Shown here piece after piece: positions 30,332 through 39,635 of a DNA stretch of 64,000 nt. The translations under genes were made by a program, and so were the position numbers. The stretch is from Verrucomicrobiota bacterium (lineage in GTDB: Bacteria; Verrucomicrobiota; Verrucomicrobiia; Opitutales; Opitutaceae). The stretch is from NCBI GenBank assembly GCA_023443455.1, contig JAEZUE010000069.1, positions 1-64,000 on the forward strand. Direction: 5' to 3'. Each line of letters starts with the position of its first letter. Position 1 is the stretch's first letter. The notes under the pieces were generated by a model. That model did no database searches and was not told the origin of the DNA. It was given only the letters and a program-made list of their open reading frames with translations.

Positions 30332-33160
30332 TCAACCCGCGGGAGGCCGGCCGGGTGTTTCTTTGTCGTTTCCGGGTTCCGACACCGGCGCGGCCGGCGC
30401 GTTGGCGGGCGGTGGCACCGGTGGGGCGTCGGGGAGCGCGGGGAAGAGCTCGCCGGCACCGGCGGCGAAGGTCCATTCGGGTTTGGCGAGGGTGCCGCCG
30501 AGGCGCACCTCGAACGCATGGGAGAGCGGGGTGAGCACGGTGCCGAGCAGGGTGAAGACCGGGAAGTTGCTCTCGCGGAACGGGAAGAGGGCCACGTTGA
30601 AGTTGAGCGCGCTGCTCGGCATCGTGTAGCGGCCCTTGCCGTGGATCGCGGCCGAGGCGCCGGTGAGTTTCAACGTCGAGAAGTCGAGGTGTTCGCCGTT
30701 GATGGCGAAACGCGCGTCGGCGTCGCTGAACTGCAGCGAGGTGAAACCGAGGAACGTGCCGCGCAGCGCGCGGGAGAGCGCGCCGAACATCTCGATCTCC
30801 GCGATCTCCGCCCCGCGGATGGTGGCCGTGCCGCCACCGTGCAGCGCGTAGAGATCCTCGATCGGTCCGGCCGCCTCCATGACGAGGTCGAGCCGCCCCT
30901 TCTGGCCGAGCCGCCCGGCGCTGTCGGGCAGCGCTTCGGTGTCCGGCGGCGAGGTCGCCGTGCGGTAGTCCATCCAGGTCTGCACGGTGCCGGCGAGGTC
31001 GGCCTGCTCGAGTGTACCCTTAAACTGGAGTTGGCGGGCGTCGGCCGGCCCGGTGACGGTGGCGTTGCCGGCGAGGGCGCCGCCGGCGAGCTTGGCGTCG
31101 ATGGTGTGCACGAGGATCTCGCCCTCGCGCAGGTCGAAGCCGATCCGGGCGTCCTCGACCGGGAACTCGTGGAAGCGGAAGACGCCGGGTGCGGAGGCGG
31201 TGGCGCGGATGTCGTCGTGGCAGACGCCGCCCGACCACTCCATGCGGCCGGCGGCGCGGATGTCGGGCGCCTCGGCGAAGGCGAAGGGCTCGACGGTGCG
31301 CTCGCCCTCCGGCCCGAAGAGGCGCCCGCCTTCGGCGACCGGGAGGGTCGTGTGGAAGTCGAAGCCGATCCAGAGGGGTTTCTTTGTCGCCGAATCGTCG
31401 TGACGCGTGAAGCTGCCGGTCGCGAAGAGGTCGCCGCGGCGGGCGTCGAAGGAGAGGATGTCGTAGTGTTCGGGGCGGATGAAGATCGTGGCCTGCAGCC
31501 GGTCGAACGGCACCTGGCGCAGCTCGACGGGCCGGATGTCGGCCCAACCGTAGACGAGCGATTTCTCGGGGGCGCGCCATTGGCCGAGGATGTCGAGGTC
31601 GGCTTCGGGCGCGCGGGTGCCGAACTTGAAGTCGGCCCAGAGCCGCGTCCACCACTCGCTGAACCAGGAGTCGATCAGGGAGGGGAAGAAATGCCCCTTG
31701 AGCAGGAACCGGTAGGCCTGCGTGCGGAGGTCCATCTCGTAGCTGCCCGCCACCTCCGTATCCGGAGCGTGGAAGACCAGCGGCTGCACGAGCAGGCGTT
31801 CGGGGGTGATCGCGACCTCGGCCTCGGTGGCGGAGAGGCCGGTGCCGTAGGCGACGGCGGCACCGAGCCGGGCGGTGGCGCGGGCTTCGCGGAGCTTCCA
31901 GCCGGGGTCGAGGCTGAGGTGGCCGCGCAGTTCGGCGGGGCCGGCGAAGTCGAGCTGGGCAAGGATCCGGCTGCGGCGCCACACCGCCGCGCGTGCGGCG
32001 GCGTCGTTGAGCAGGGGCGGGGCGAAGGTGCCGGACAGGTCGACCTCGGCGGACCGGGCCCCGGTGTCGACAGCGGCGTGCACGGCCAACGGGCTGTTGC
32101 CCTGGACGAGGGCGGCGAGTTCGGCCTCGAACCGGGGCAGCGCCTCGAGGTGGAGCGTGGCCCGCGGGTGGGTGACGGAATCGGGGCCGCGCCGGATCGC
32201 GGCGGCCGAGAAGTGCACGGGCATGCCGGTCCAGCGGATCGGTTGGAATTCGAGGCGCCCGTCGGTCTGCAGTCGGGCCCGGTCGATGGAGAGGCCGTAT
32301 GGGCCGGTGACCGAGTCGGCGGAGACGGCGACGCTGGTCGGGTCGAGCCCGCCGGGCCGCCACGCGGTGTCGGCCACGATGCGCACGCCCTCGGCGACGA
32401 TCTCGCGGGGCAGCCGGGCCCGGGTGGCCGCGATCTCGGCGTGGATGACGGGGTGGCGCTCGGGCTGCCCGATGACGGACACCTGGATACGGGCATCGTC
32501 GAGCCGCGCGGTTTCCTGGAGGGGCACGGCGATGCGGCGGACGAGCGCGATGTAGTCCTTGAGCAGGTTGGCGGAGAGCTGGCGGCGCGCCGTGCCGGAG
32601 GCCGGGGCGAGGTGCCAGTCGACCTGCGCCCGCACGAAGACTTTGCCGAGGTGGAACGACGCGTCGGGGATCTGCCAGCGGGTCTGCTCGCGCCGGATCG
32701 TGGCGCCGAGGTCGGCGACGACCGCTTCGCTCAGGCCGGTGGGGGAGGCGAGCGCGGGGCAGTCGAGCCGGGCGCCGACGACCTCGATGGTGTTGACGTC
32801 GAAGTCGCCGCCGGCGACGGCCCAGAAGTCGAGGTGCAGGCGGATTGCGGCGGCATGGGCGAGGGGCTCCTCGATGCCGGCGCCGTAGAGGCGCACGTTC
32901 TCGAGCACGAGGTTGCCGGTCGGGTCGAAGGCGGTGCGCCCGAAGCGGGCGGAGAGGTGCGCGTATTCGAGTTTCTGTTCCAGCCGGCGGAGCAGGAAGG
33001 CGGGCACGTCGATCTCCCGCCGGAAGTAGATGGTGGCGAGCAGGGCGAGCGAGGCGGCGAGGGCGACCCAGACGACCCAGCAGACCGAGGTCATGCAGGC
33101 GCCGCCCACCGTGTGTGAGCACCGCCGCAGGACCTTCCGCCACGGTTTCTGGTTACGCAT
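30332..33160 (-). CDS. AsmA-like envelope protein, large
   Basis: A 942-residue protein with one N-terminal membrane helix (SVCWVVWVALAASLALLATIY) and a long, repetitive beta-rich periplasmic part. The C-terminal third contains the AsmA-type pattern: GHAxLxL-like GRLDLVMEAAGPIEDLYALH, GALSRALRGTFLGFTSLQFSD, then INGEHLDFSTLKLTGASAAI and GKGRYTMPSSALNFNVALFP. AsmA/YhdP/TamB-type proteins form hydrophobic bridges that carry phospholipids between the membranes. That role is inferred from fold. The Pro/Ala-rich last 40 residues are low complexity. Start ATG 33160 is used; ATG at 33094, next to the helix, is an alternative. Confidence 0.78.
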   Translation of the reverse strand: MRNQKPWRKVLRRCSHTVGGACMTSVCWVVWVALAASLALLATIYFRREIDVPAFLLRRLEQKLEYAHLSARFGRTAFDPTGNLVLENVRLYGAGIEEPLAHAAAIRLHLDFWAVAGGDFDVNTIEVVGARLDCPALASPTGLSEAVVADLGATIRREQTRWQIPDASFHLGKVFVRAQVDWHLAPASGTARRQLSANLLKDYIALVRRIAVPLQETARLDDARIQVSVIGQPERHPVIHAEIAATRARLPREIVAEGVRIVADTAWRPGGLDPTSVAVSADSVTGPYGLSIDRARLQTDGRLEFQPIRWTGMPVHFSAAAIRRGPDSVTHPRATLHLEALPRFEAELAALVQGNSPLAVHAAVDTGARSAEVDLSGTFAPPLLNDAAARAAVWRRSRILAQLDFAGPAELRGHLSLDPGWKLREARATARLGAAVAYGTGLSATEAEVAITPERLLVQPLVFHAPDTEVAGSYEMDLRTQAYRFLLKGHFFPSLIDSWFSEWWTRLWADFKFGTRAPEADLDILGQWRAPEKSLVYGWADIRPVELRQVPFDRLQATIFIRPEHYDILSFDARRGDLFATGSFTRHDDSATKKPLWIGFDFHTTLPVAEGGRLFGPEGERTVEPFAFAEAPDIRAAGRMEWSGGVCHDDIRATASAPGVFRFHEFPVEDARIGFDLREGEILVHTIDAKLAGGALAGNATVTGPADARQLQFKGTLEQADLAGTVQTWMDYRTATSPPDTEALPDSAGRLGQKGRLDLVMEAAGPIEDLYALHGGGTATIRGAEIAEIEMFGALSRALRGTFLGFTSLQFSDADARFAINGEHLDFSTLKLTGASAAIHGKGRYTMPSSALNFNVALFPFRESNFPVFTLLGTVLTPLSHAFEVRLGGTLAKPEWTFAAGAGELFPALPDAPPVPPPANAPAAPVSEPGNDKETPGRPPAG

Positions 33161-33229
33161 GCCCGATCCCGGAGCCGACGAGAGCAGCCGCGGAGCCTCC
33201 GGTGGGCGCCGCGCCGAGTGCCGCGCGGC

Positions 33230-33982
33230 TCACTTCAGGTGCAGACTTTCGACTTCGATCACGCGCTTGGATCCCTCCTGGTTGAGGGTGCGCACGGTGC
33301 CGTAGACCACGACGACGCGGTCGAGGAAGAGCTCGATCTTGTCGGTGAGCAGCAGGTGGCTGATGTCGAGGTAGGCGAAGCGGTTGCCGGCCGGGTCGAG
33401 CAGCTGGAAGTTGTACGGGTGCTTGTAGGCGATGAAGTTCTGCGTCGCGGCCAGGCGGCCCTCGAAGAAGCGGGGCATCGCGGCGCGGCCGATCTCGCCG
33501 GTGGCGACCGGGCTGGCGACGGTGACCGCCGGGCGTGTCGGAGCGGCGGGTACGGTGGCGACGGCGTGGCCGAGCTTGATGAAGCCGACGATGGGGCGGT
33601 CGACGATGTAGGAGGTGTAGTCGCCGGCGAGGTTGGCCAGTTCGGCGCGGTCGCTCGGCTGCATGGTGGCCACGACCGGGGCGTGCCGCTCGGGGCGCAG
33701 GTAGAAGAAGGAGCCCGGCTTCACGTCGAGGTTCTTGGCCACATCCTTGTTCTCGATGTAGAGCTCGTGGGGCCCGGGGATCTCGACGGCGAGCCAGCCG
33801 GTGGGGGCGGGCTCGGTCGGGTGGGCGGCCGGCGTGGGGTTCGTGCCGGCGGGCAGGATCTTGAGGACCGTGGCCGACGGATCGGGGCGGGCGTAGACGG
33901 TGGCGTCGCGAGCGAGGGGGTCGGCGCAGAGCGTCGAGACCGCGACCAACAGGGAACCGAGGACAAGGGAGCGGAGGTTCAT
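33230..33982 (-). CDS. Exported protein of unknown function
   Basis: A 250-residue protein with a signal peptide (MNLRSLVLGSLLVAVSTLCA). Two regions stand out: an SH3-like first half (ATVYARPDPSATVLKILPAG ... FFYLRPERHAPVVATMQPSD), suggesting a tandem bacterial SH3 domain, and a C-terminal segment NFQLLDPAGNRFAYLDISHL, LLTDKIELFLDRVVVVYGTV that looks like an OB fold. Such proteins often bind cell-wall material. It sits between the pseudouridine synthase and the AsmA-like gene in the same direction. I do not know the family. Confidence 0.78.
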   Translation of the reverse strand: MNLRSLVLGSLLVAVSTLCADPLARDATVYARPDPSATVLKILPAGTNPTPAAHPTEPAPTGWLAVEIPGPHELYIENKDVAKNLDVKPGSFFYLRPERHAPVVATMQPSDRAELANLAGDYTSYIVDRPIVGFIKLGHAVATVPAAPTRPAVTVASPVATGEIGRAAMPRFFEGRLAATQNFIAYKHPYNFQLLDPAGNRFAYLDISHLLLTDKIELFLDRVVVVYGTVRTLNQEGSKRVIEVESLHLK

Positions 33983-34015
33983 GGCAGTTGGGGAAGACGG
34001 AGGGCGGCGGCCGGC

Positions 34016-34756
34016 CTATTCGGACCGGAAGAGTTTTTCGATGTCGTCGCTATCGAGCTCGCGCACGCCCCGCAACGGGATTCCGGTCAGGCGGAGCATG
34101 CCGATCTGGATGCACTGGAGGCGTTTCACGTCGAAGCCGATCGTGGTGAACAGCTCGCGCACGCCGCGGGCGCGGCCGTGGGTGACGTGGATGTCGAGCT
34201 CGCTCGAGGTGCCGAGGTTGTCGGAGTGGCGCAGGAAGACGGCGTCGGCGGCGACGAGTTCGTCTTCGATGCGCACGCCGCGTTGGAGCTGGGGCACGCG
34301 GTTGCGCGGGAAGGGCTGTTTCAACGTGACGCGGAAGCGGCGCACGACCGGGGCGGCGCCGCGCGCGATGCGGTCGGAGAGGGCGCCGTCGGAGGTGATC
34401 AGCACCAGGCCCTCGGCCTCGGGGTCGAGGCGGCCGGTGATGAGCAGGCGTTGGCGGGCGTGCTGTTTGGGGATGAGGTCGAAGACGGTCTCGGGGTGGC
34501 GGCCGTCGGGGGTGCCGCAGACGACGCCCTTGGGTTTGTTGACCAGGAGGGTGATCTTGGAGGACTGGATGGCGGTGCCGCCGCTGATGAACTTGCCGCG
34601 CACGTTGACGCGGTCGACGCCGACGACGACGCGTTGGCCGAGTTCGGCGAGCACGCCGTTCACCTTGACCTCGCCGGCCTCGATGAGGGCTTCGGCGGCG
34701 CGACGGGAACAAACGCCGGCATCGGCGAGAAACTTTTGCAGGCGGACAGGCTCCAT
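34016..34756 (-). CDS. RsuA/RluB-type pseudouridine synthase
   Basis: A 246-residue rRNA pseudouridine synthase. The N-terminal S4 RNA-binding domain is RLQKFLADAGVCSRRAAEAL to about residue 60. The catalytic segment ITGRLDPEAEGLVLITSDGA carries the nucleophile Asp111. Substrate site (16S U516 or 23S U2605) cannot be fixed by eye; RluB seems the closer match. ATG 34756 begins the S4 domain. It is the first gene of the minus-strand run, with 198 bp to the tRNA-Tyr upstream, and probably shares its promoter region with the run down to mrdA. Confidence 0.92.
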   Translation of the reverse strand: MEPVRLQKFLADAGVCSRRAAEALIEAGEVKVNGVLAELGQRVVVGVDRVNVRGKFISGGTAIQSSKITLLVNKPKGVVCGTPDGRHPETVFDLIPKQHARQRLLITGRLDPEAEGLVLITSDGALSDRIARGAAPVVRRFRVTLKQPFPRNRVPQLQRGVRIEDELVAADAVFLRHSDNLGTSSELDIHVTHGRARGVRELFTTIGFDVKRLQCIQIGMLRLTGIPLRGVRELDSDDIEKLFRSE

Positions 34757-34915
34757 AGGCGTCAATTGGCGCGCAGATGGCGCACGAAACCAAGCCAAAA
34801 GCCGCGGGCGAGGGGGCGGAGTCTTCGGAGGGGCACCGACGTGCGGGCAGTTTGCGACCGGAGCGGATGCGGTGGCAGGCCGGTGTGTGCCGAGGGGCGG
34901 GATACCGGGAAACAA

Positions 34916-34946
34916 AAACCTCCGGACCTTGCGGGTCCGGAGGTTT
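34916..34946 (-). terminator. Terminator after tRNA-Tyr
   Basis: AAACCTCCGGACC pairs with GGTCCGGAGGTTT (13 bp, perfect) around a 5-base loop, with TTTTTG following on the minus strand, 8 bp beyond the tRNA 3' end. Confidence 0.92.
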
Positions 34947-34954
34947 CAGGAAAG

Positions 34955-35041
34955 TGGTGGTAGGTGATGGATTCGAACCATCGAAGAGCGAAGCCCAATT
35001 GATTTACAGTCAATCCCCTTTGGCCACTTGGGTAACCTACC
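34955..35041 (-). tRNA. tRNA-Tyr (GTA), CCA encoded
   Basis: Read on the minus strand: acceptor GGTAGGT pairs with ACCTACC, then A and encoded CCA. Anticodon loop CTGTAAA gives GTA between stems ATTGA and TCAAT. It has the long variable arm expected of class II tRNA-Tyr and the T arm GATGGTTCGAATCCATC. Length 87. Confidence 0.95.
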
Positions 35042-35114
35042 GTGAAGAATGGAGCGGGGAAGTTGGGAAAGCCGGCGGGCTTTGCCAAGCGCTTTCTTCG
35101 GGGTTTTTTCGGGC

Positions 35115-35639
35115 TCAGTTTTCCGCCTCGCGGGCCATGAGCCAGAGCAGGTCGGAGAGGCGGTTGATGTACTGCTGGAGCAGGAGGCTGAGGGGGCGGC
35201 CCTGTTGGGCGAGGCCGATCATGCGGCGTTCGGCGCGGCGGGCGACGGTGCGGGCATGGTCGAGATGGGCGGCGCGCAGGTTGGCCCCGGGCGTGGCCCA
35301 ACCGTCGAACTTCACGTTCTTGGCCTCGATCGCGGCCACCTCGGCATCGAGCCGGGCGAGGGCGGCCTCGTCGATCTTCTCGAACTTCGAGTTGCGGTAG
35401 CGTTCGAGGTCGCTTTCGGCGCACACGACTTCGCCCATCAACGCGACCAGCTCCTTCTGCAGCCGTTCGAGGATGGCGTGACGGGTCGGGTCGGTGCAAT
35501 GGGCCTTGGCGAGGCCGAGGCAGGCGTTGAGCTCGTCGAGGTTGCCGATGGCCTCGATCTGTGGGTGATCCTTGGGCACGCGCTGGCCGAAAAGCAGGGC
35601 GGTGGTGCCGTCGTCGCCGGTACGGGTTGCGATGGACAT
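35115..35639 (-). CDS. PduO-type ATP:cob(I)alamin adenosyltransferase
   Basis: A 174-residue enzyme that transfers adenosyl from ATP to cob(I)alamin to make coenzyme B12. The N-terminal ATP motif TRTGDDGTT and the trimer helices including NLDELNACLGLAK, FDGWATPGANLRAAHLDHAR, ARTVARRAERR and YINRLSDLLWLMAR are all present. No B12 biosynthesis gene or riboswitch is nearby. It lies between tRNA-Tyr and def on the minus strand; the 154-bp gap to def suggests separate transcription. Confidence 0.94.
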   Translation of the reverse strand: MSIATRTGDDGTTALLFGQRVPKDHPQIEAIGNLDELNACLGLAKAHCTDPTRHAILERLQKELVALMGEVVCAESDLERYRNSKFEKIDEAALARLDAEVAAIEAKNVKFDGWATPGANLRAAHLDHARTVARRAERRMIGLAQQGRPLSLLLQQYINRLSDLLWLMAREAEN

Positions 35640-35793
35640 GGGGAACAGGGAGCGGTGGTCGGTGGACGGTTGTCGGCGGGCCGTCGGTGACGACGGTGCC
35701 GTTGGGGTGGCCGGAGTCTGGACGCGGAGAGCCGGGCTGTGAACCTTGAAATGCGGGATCCGATACCGCGCCGTCGAGGGTGGGGGCCGGGCG

Positions 35794-36381
35794 TCAGTCG
35801 GCTGCGGGTTCGGTCTGTTTCTTCGCGGCGGCCTTGGTGGCTTTCTCCAACGCCTTGAGGTCGTCCTTGAGCGTGAGCGCGACGCGTTTGGTCATGCGGT
35901 CGATGAAGAGCACGCCGTTGAGGTGGTCGGCCTCGTGTTGGACGCAGCGGGCGAACAGGCCGTTGCAGAGCAGGGTGTGGTTGCCGCCGTCGAGGTCCTG
36001 GAATTCGACGCGAATCTCGTCGTGCCGGATCACATCGCCGCGGATGCCGGGGAAGGAGAGGCAGCCTTCCTCGTAGGAGGTTTTCTCGCTGGGCAGCACG
36101 GTGATCTTGGGGTTGGCGATCGCCAGTGGCATGCAGAGCTCGAGCGGCGGTCGGCGGCCGTCGAGTTCCCAGTCGAAGTCGGCGTCGGTCGGTCGCAGAT
36201 CGACGACGCAGAACTGGATCGCCTGCCCGATCTGCTGCGCGGCCAGCCCGATGCCCTCGGCCTCGTGCATGGTCTCGACCATGTCGTCGGCCAGCTTGCG
36301 CAAGGTGGCGTCGAAGGCGGTCACTTGAGCGCCTTTTTTGCGGAGGACGGGTTGGTTGTAGCGAACAATCGGGAGAAGCAT
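35794..36381 (-). CDS. def: Peptide deformylase
   Basis: A 195-residue metallohydrolase that removes the formyl group from nascent proteins. The three active-site motifs are visible: GIGLAAQQIG (motif 1), EGCLSFPG (motif 2, Cys metal ligand) and QHEADHLNG (motif 3, two His and Glu). The C-terminal tail is Lys/Ala-rich, KATKAAAKKQTEPAAD. Start ATG 36381 gives MLLPIVRYNQPVLRKKG, the family start. The frame continues far upstream without a stop but is antisense noise there. It is divergent from the membrane protein gene at 36472, with a 90-bp shared promoter region. Confidence 0.96.
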   Translation of the reverse strand: MLLPIVRYNQPVLRKKGAQVTAFDATLRKLADDMVETMHEAEGIGLAAQQIGQAIQFCVVDLRPTDADFDWELDGRRPPLELCMPLAIANPKITVLPSEKTSYEEGCLSFPGIRGDVIRHDEIRVEFQDLDGGNHTLLCNGLFARCVQHEADHLNGVLFIDRMTKRVALTLKDDLKALEKATKAAAKKQTEPAAD

Positions 36382-36471
36382 GGGTCCGATGAGGGCAGAC
36401 GGTGGCGCCGGAGGAGGACGCCGCAAATTAAAACTGTCCCGAGCTCTGATCACATGCCAAGTTCCCGGCCC

Positions 36472-38145
36472 ATGAAACACTCGCTCGCCGACTGGCTCGC
36501 GGGCAACCGCGGGGAACCGATCTGGCTGGCGGTCGCCGGCGTGGTCCTCGTGGCTGCCGGTTGGCTGCTGCCGGTGCAGGTGCAGTCGGTCACGCCGTTG
36601 TTGTTGCGCGAGGCCGGTCTGGGCACGCCGACACTGGTCGATTTCGGCGGGGCATTGCGTGAGGCGGACAAGCTCGGACCGGCGAATCTGGTCGGGGCCG
36701 CGGCGGTGAAGTTGCACGTGGCCGGGGCGGAGGCCTTTGGCCGGGAGCTGGCGGGCACCGCGCGTCTCCAGCCCGAACTCGTGCCTTGGGGTGGGATCGA
36801 CCCGTACCTCGAACAGGTCTTCGCGGCCGGCGCGAGGGAGAAGGTTTCCACTCCGGTTTCGGTGCCGGCGATCCGCGAGTTTCTGCCGGCGAAGGCGCGC
36901 GAAGCCGTCCGCGGCTATCTCGGCAATTCCCGCGCGGGTGCGGTGAAGGCGCTGCTTGCGACGGCCGACATCGACCACACGAAACGTTTCGTGCCGGCGA
37001 GGCGTGCGGGCGGCCAACCGCTCGACGCGACGATCCTGATGGCCGCGCTGCTGCATCAGGGCAATTGGATGCACGAGTCGTTGGCGCGCGAGGTGCGCAA
37101 CCGCGCGGAGTCGTCGGTGGCGCGCGCCGATCTCGAGCAGATCGAGGATTTCTATTACGACCTGTTGTCGCTCTCGCGGCGGCTTGACTGGGTGCAGCTC
37201 GGCGAGCTGCTGCGCGTGTGCCCCGACGTGAAAACGGTGGGCGATTTCGCCAACCTCGCCCGGGTCGCGCCCGACGTGATGCCCGTGCTCTACGCGGCGG
37301 CGTTGCAGACGCGCTCGGCCGATGGCGTCACCCGCTACGCCCTCGCGTTCGGCCAGGGCGGTGTTTCCGGTTTGGAGACGGCGCTGCGCGCCGGCGAGGG
37401 CGCGGTCAGCGCGCTGGTCGCCCGCCAGGTGCCGGTGAATCCCGACTCGCCGCTCGCCTGGGACTATTTCGCCTCCTTCAGCCTTCGATACCCAACACTC
37501 ATGACCATCGTGAAATACCTCTGCTTCTTCGCCGGTGTCTGGTTCGTCTTCCGCGCGCTCGACCGTGCGGTGGTCGGGCCGGTGCTTTCGGCGGCCAACC
37601 GCACGTTGATGCACGCGAAGAGCGGCGTGATGGCGCTGGTGTTCTCCGGCGTGCTCTTTGTGCTCAGCGAACCGTTCCTGATGCGCGGCGCGCCGCCGGC
37701 CGACCTCGGCATGAAGGTGAGCATCCCGGCGCTGAGCCTGGTCGGGCAGGTCCAGGCCGGTGCGGCCGCGAAGGCCGCCGTGGATGTTTCGACGATCATC
37801 ACGATCGTGTTCTTCGCGGCGGTGCAGGTGCTGGTCTACTGGATCTGCCTGCTGAAGATGCGCGAGATCGAGCGGCAGGGGGTGCCGAGCCTGCTCAAGC
37901 TGCGTCTGATGGAGAACGAGGAGAATCTCTTCGACTCCGGCCTCTACGTCGGGATCGGCGGCACCGCCACGGCGCTGGTGCTGCAGGTGCTCGGCGTGAT
38001 CGAGCCGAACCTGCTCGCCGCGTACTCCTCGAACCTCTTCGGGATCACCTGCGTGGCGATGGTGAAGATCCGCCACGTGCGCCCGTACAAGAAGAAGCTC
38101 ATCCTCGAGAGCCAGCACGCCGTGCCGGCCAAGCCCGCGGCGTGA
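36472..38145 (+). CDS. Multi-span membrane protein, family not recognised
   Basis: A 557-residue protein. The first membrane helix is at about residues 18-38 (IWLAVAGVVLVAAGWLL). A soluble domain of about 300 residues follows, mostly helical, and from about residue 340 come four or five more helices (MTIVKYLCFFAGVWFVF, GVMALVFSGVLFVLS, IITIVFFAAVQVLVYWICLL, LYVGIGGTATALVLQVLGVI). The C-terminus is basic (VRPYKKKLI). The topology, one helix, large periplasmic domain, then a helix bundle, does not match any transporter I know. It lies 76 bp before another membrane-anchored unknown protein on the same strand; the two probably work together. Start ATG 36472; ATG 36454 is possible. Confidence 0.72.
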   Translation: MKHSLADWLAGNRGEPIWLAVAGVVLVAAGWLLPVQVQSVTPLLLREAGLGTPTLVDFGGALREADKLGPANLVGAAAVKLHVAGAEAFGRELAGTARLQPELVPWGGIDPYLEQVFAAGAREKVSTPVSVPAIREFLPAKAREAVRGYLGNSRAGAVKALLATADIDHTKRFVPARRAGGQPLDATILMAALLHQGNWMHESLAREVRNRAESSVARADLEQIEDFYYDLLSLSRRLDWVQLGELLRVCPDVKTVGDFANLARVAPDVMPVLYAAALQTRSADGVTRYALAFGQGGVSGLETALRAGEGAVSALVARQVPVNPDSPLAWDYFASFSLRYPTLMTIVKYLCFFAGVWFVFRALDRAVVGPVLSAANRTLMHAKSGVMALVFSGVLFVLSEPFLMRGAPPADLGMKVSIPALSLVGQVQAGAAAKAAVDVSTIITIVFFAAVQVLVYWICLLKMREIERQGVPSLLKLRLMENEENLFDSGLYVGIGGTATALVLQVLGVIEPNLLAAYSSNLFGITCVAMVKIRHVRPYKKKLILESQHAVPAKPAA

Positions 38146-38221
38146 GCGGGCTTCACCCGGCGGACACGCCACCCGATCGGGGAACCAGTAACCAACATCC
38201 AATTTCGGCCCGGGTTGCCGC

Positions 38222-39616
38222 ATGAACAAGACTCTCCTGCTCATCATCTGCGACTTTCTCCTGCTCAACCTGCTCGCGCTCACGCGGTGGGAACAGGTGG
38301 AGCCGCCGCAGACACCGCCGCCGCCCGTCACCGGCTCCACCGAGGCCGGCGAGAGCGCCGGCCCGGCCAACGAACTGGTCGAAGTCATGCGCATGACGCT
38401 CGCCGACGAACAGGCTGCGCGCGAGGAGTTGCGCAACCAGCTTTCCTCCACCGCCGAAAACCTCGAGCAGCGCGAGAAGCAGCTCGTCGGGCTCGAAAGC
38501 GAGAAGGGCAAGCTCGAGCAGACCCTTACCGCCACGCAGGCCAACGCCGCGAAGCTCGCCGCGGAGGCCGCGGCCAAGGCCGCCGAGGTCGAAGCGAGCA
38601 AGATCCGTCTGGCCCAGCTCCAGCGCGACCTCGAGCTGCGCGAACAGCAGGCGCGCGAGCAGAAGGCCGCCATGGCCGACCTCGAACAGAAACATTCCAA
38701 GGCCCGCGACGAGATCCAGAATCTCAATGTTGCGGTGAAGGTCGCCGAACAGGAGAAGGGTCTGCTGCGCGAGAACATCGAGCAGATGCGGGTGGAGGTC
38801 GTGACGGTGCGCGAGGAGAAGGCGAAGATCCAGGAGCAGGCGGGCGTGCTCGCGGAGGGCGTGGGCAAACTCGCCGAGAAGTCGGGCGAGCTCAGCCGCG
38901 AGATCCGCGAGAATCGTCCGATCAATCCGAACACGCTCTTCGCCGAGTTCGTGGCGAACCAGTTCCAGGTCGACAGCGTCTCGCAGCGCAGTGTCCTGCT
39001 CGGGCCGTACACGCTCGAGCGCTCGGCCCGCACGGTGCTCGTCTCCGACGGGATCCGCGTCTACGCGCTGCTCCATGGCAGCGATGCGCCGTTCGACCTC
39101 GGCGGCACGCCGGCGGATTTCCAGATCGTGCGCGGGGTGCTCAAGCGGCGCGATGCGCAGGTGCCGGTGGGCGAGTTCGCCTTCCACGCGCTCGATCCGC
39201 GCATCGTGCTGATCCCGGTCGACAACGAGCGCGCGGCGCTGCTCGGCGTGAAGATTTATCCGCTCGCGGCCGACCCCTTCAAGTTCCCCGAGGCCGTGCT
39301 CATCGGCAACAACGGCGGTTACTACGGCGAGATCGCGTTCAAACTCGACCCGACCGCTCCGCGCTACGTGCAGATGGACAACCGCTTTTTCAAACGCCTC
39401 TTCGGCGATTTCGCGCCGCACACCGGCGACCTGGTCTTCAGCAAGACCGGCGAGCTGCTCGGCGTGATGGTGAACAACGACTACTGCTTTGTGCTGAACC
39501 AGTTGCGCACGGTCTCCTCGATCCCGACCGGCGACAACCCGCAGGGTCTCGGCACGCGCGACGCGATGCAGCAGGCCAAGAGCGTGCTGCAAACCCTGCC
39601 GCTCAAGCTGCAGTGA
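38222..39616 (+). CDS. Membrane-anchored coiled-coil protein with degenerate protease-like domain
   Basis: A 464-residue protein. The N-terminus MNKTLLLIICDFLLLNLLAL is an uncleaved membrane anchor. Residues about 55-240 are a long coiled coil rich in Glu, Lys, Gln, Ala. From about 245 to 464 is a beta-rich domain (TLFAEFVANQFQVDSVSQRS, DSVSQRSVLL, RIVLIPVDNERAALLG). The segment GDLVFSKTGELLGVMVNNDY, GYYGEIAF resembles the end of a trypsin/HtrA fold, but the catalytic Ser-Gly is replaced by GD, so it is probably an inactive relative. The distance and direction suggest an operon with the multi-span protein upstream. Function unknown; a periplasmic scaffold is a reasonable guess. Confidence 0.72.
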   Translation: MNKTLLLIICDFLLLNLLALTRWEQVEPPQTPPPPVTGSTEAGESAGPANELVEVMRMTLADEQAAREELRNQLSSTAENLEQREKQLVGLESEKGKLEQTLTATQANAAKLAAEAAAKAAEVEASKIRLAQLQRDLELREQQAREQKAAMADLEQKHSKARDEIQNLNVAVKVAEQEKGLLRENIEQMRVEVVTVREEKAKIQEQAGVLAEGVGKLAEKSGELSREIRENRPINPNTLFAEFVANQFQVDSVSQRSVLLGPYTLERSARTVLVSDGIRVYALLHGSDAPFDLGGTPADFQIVRGVLKRRDAQVPVGEFAFHALDPRIVLIPVDNERAALLGVKIYPLAADPFKFPEAVLIGNNGGYYGEIAFKLDPTAPRYVQMDNRFFKRLFGDFAPHTGDLVFSKTGELLGVMVNNDYCFVLNQLRTVSSIPTGDNPQGLGTRDAMQQAKSVLQTLPLKLQ

Positions 39617-39635
39617 GTGGCGGGCGCGGTGTGGC

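Noticed and set aside
29872..30519. 215-residue version of the YbaY lipoprotein
   Set aside because: The first 75 residues are Pro/Arg/Ser noise overlapping the neighbouring gene, and the lipoprotein signal starts at the GTG at 30294.
30311..33118. 935-codon plus-strand frame opposite the AsmA-like gene
   Set aside because: Antisense shadow; highly repetitive Glu/Val/Gly/Arg composition and no folded-domain pattern, while the minus strand has a membrane helix and AsmA-type segments.
36382..39033. Extension of the def frame to more than 1000 codons
   Set aside because: Peptide deformylase homology starts at the ATG at 36381; the rest lies antisense to two other genes.
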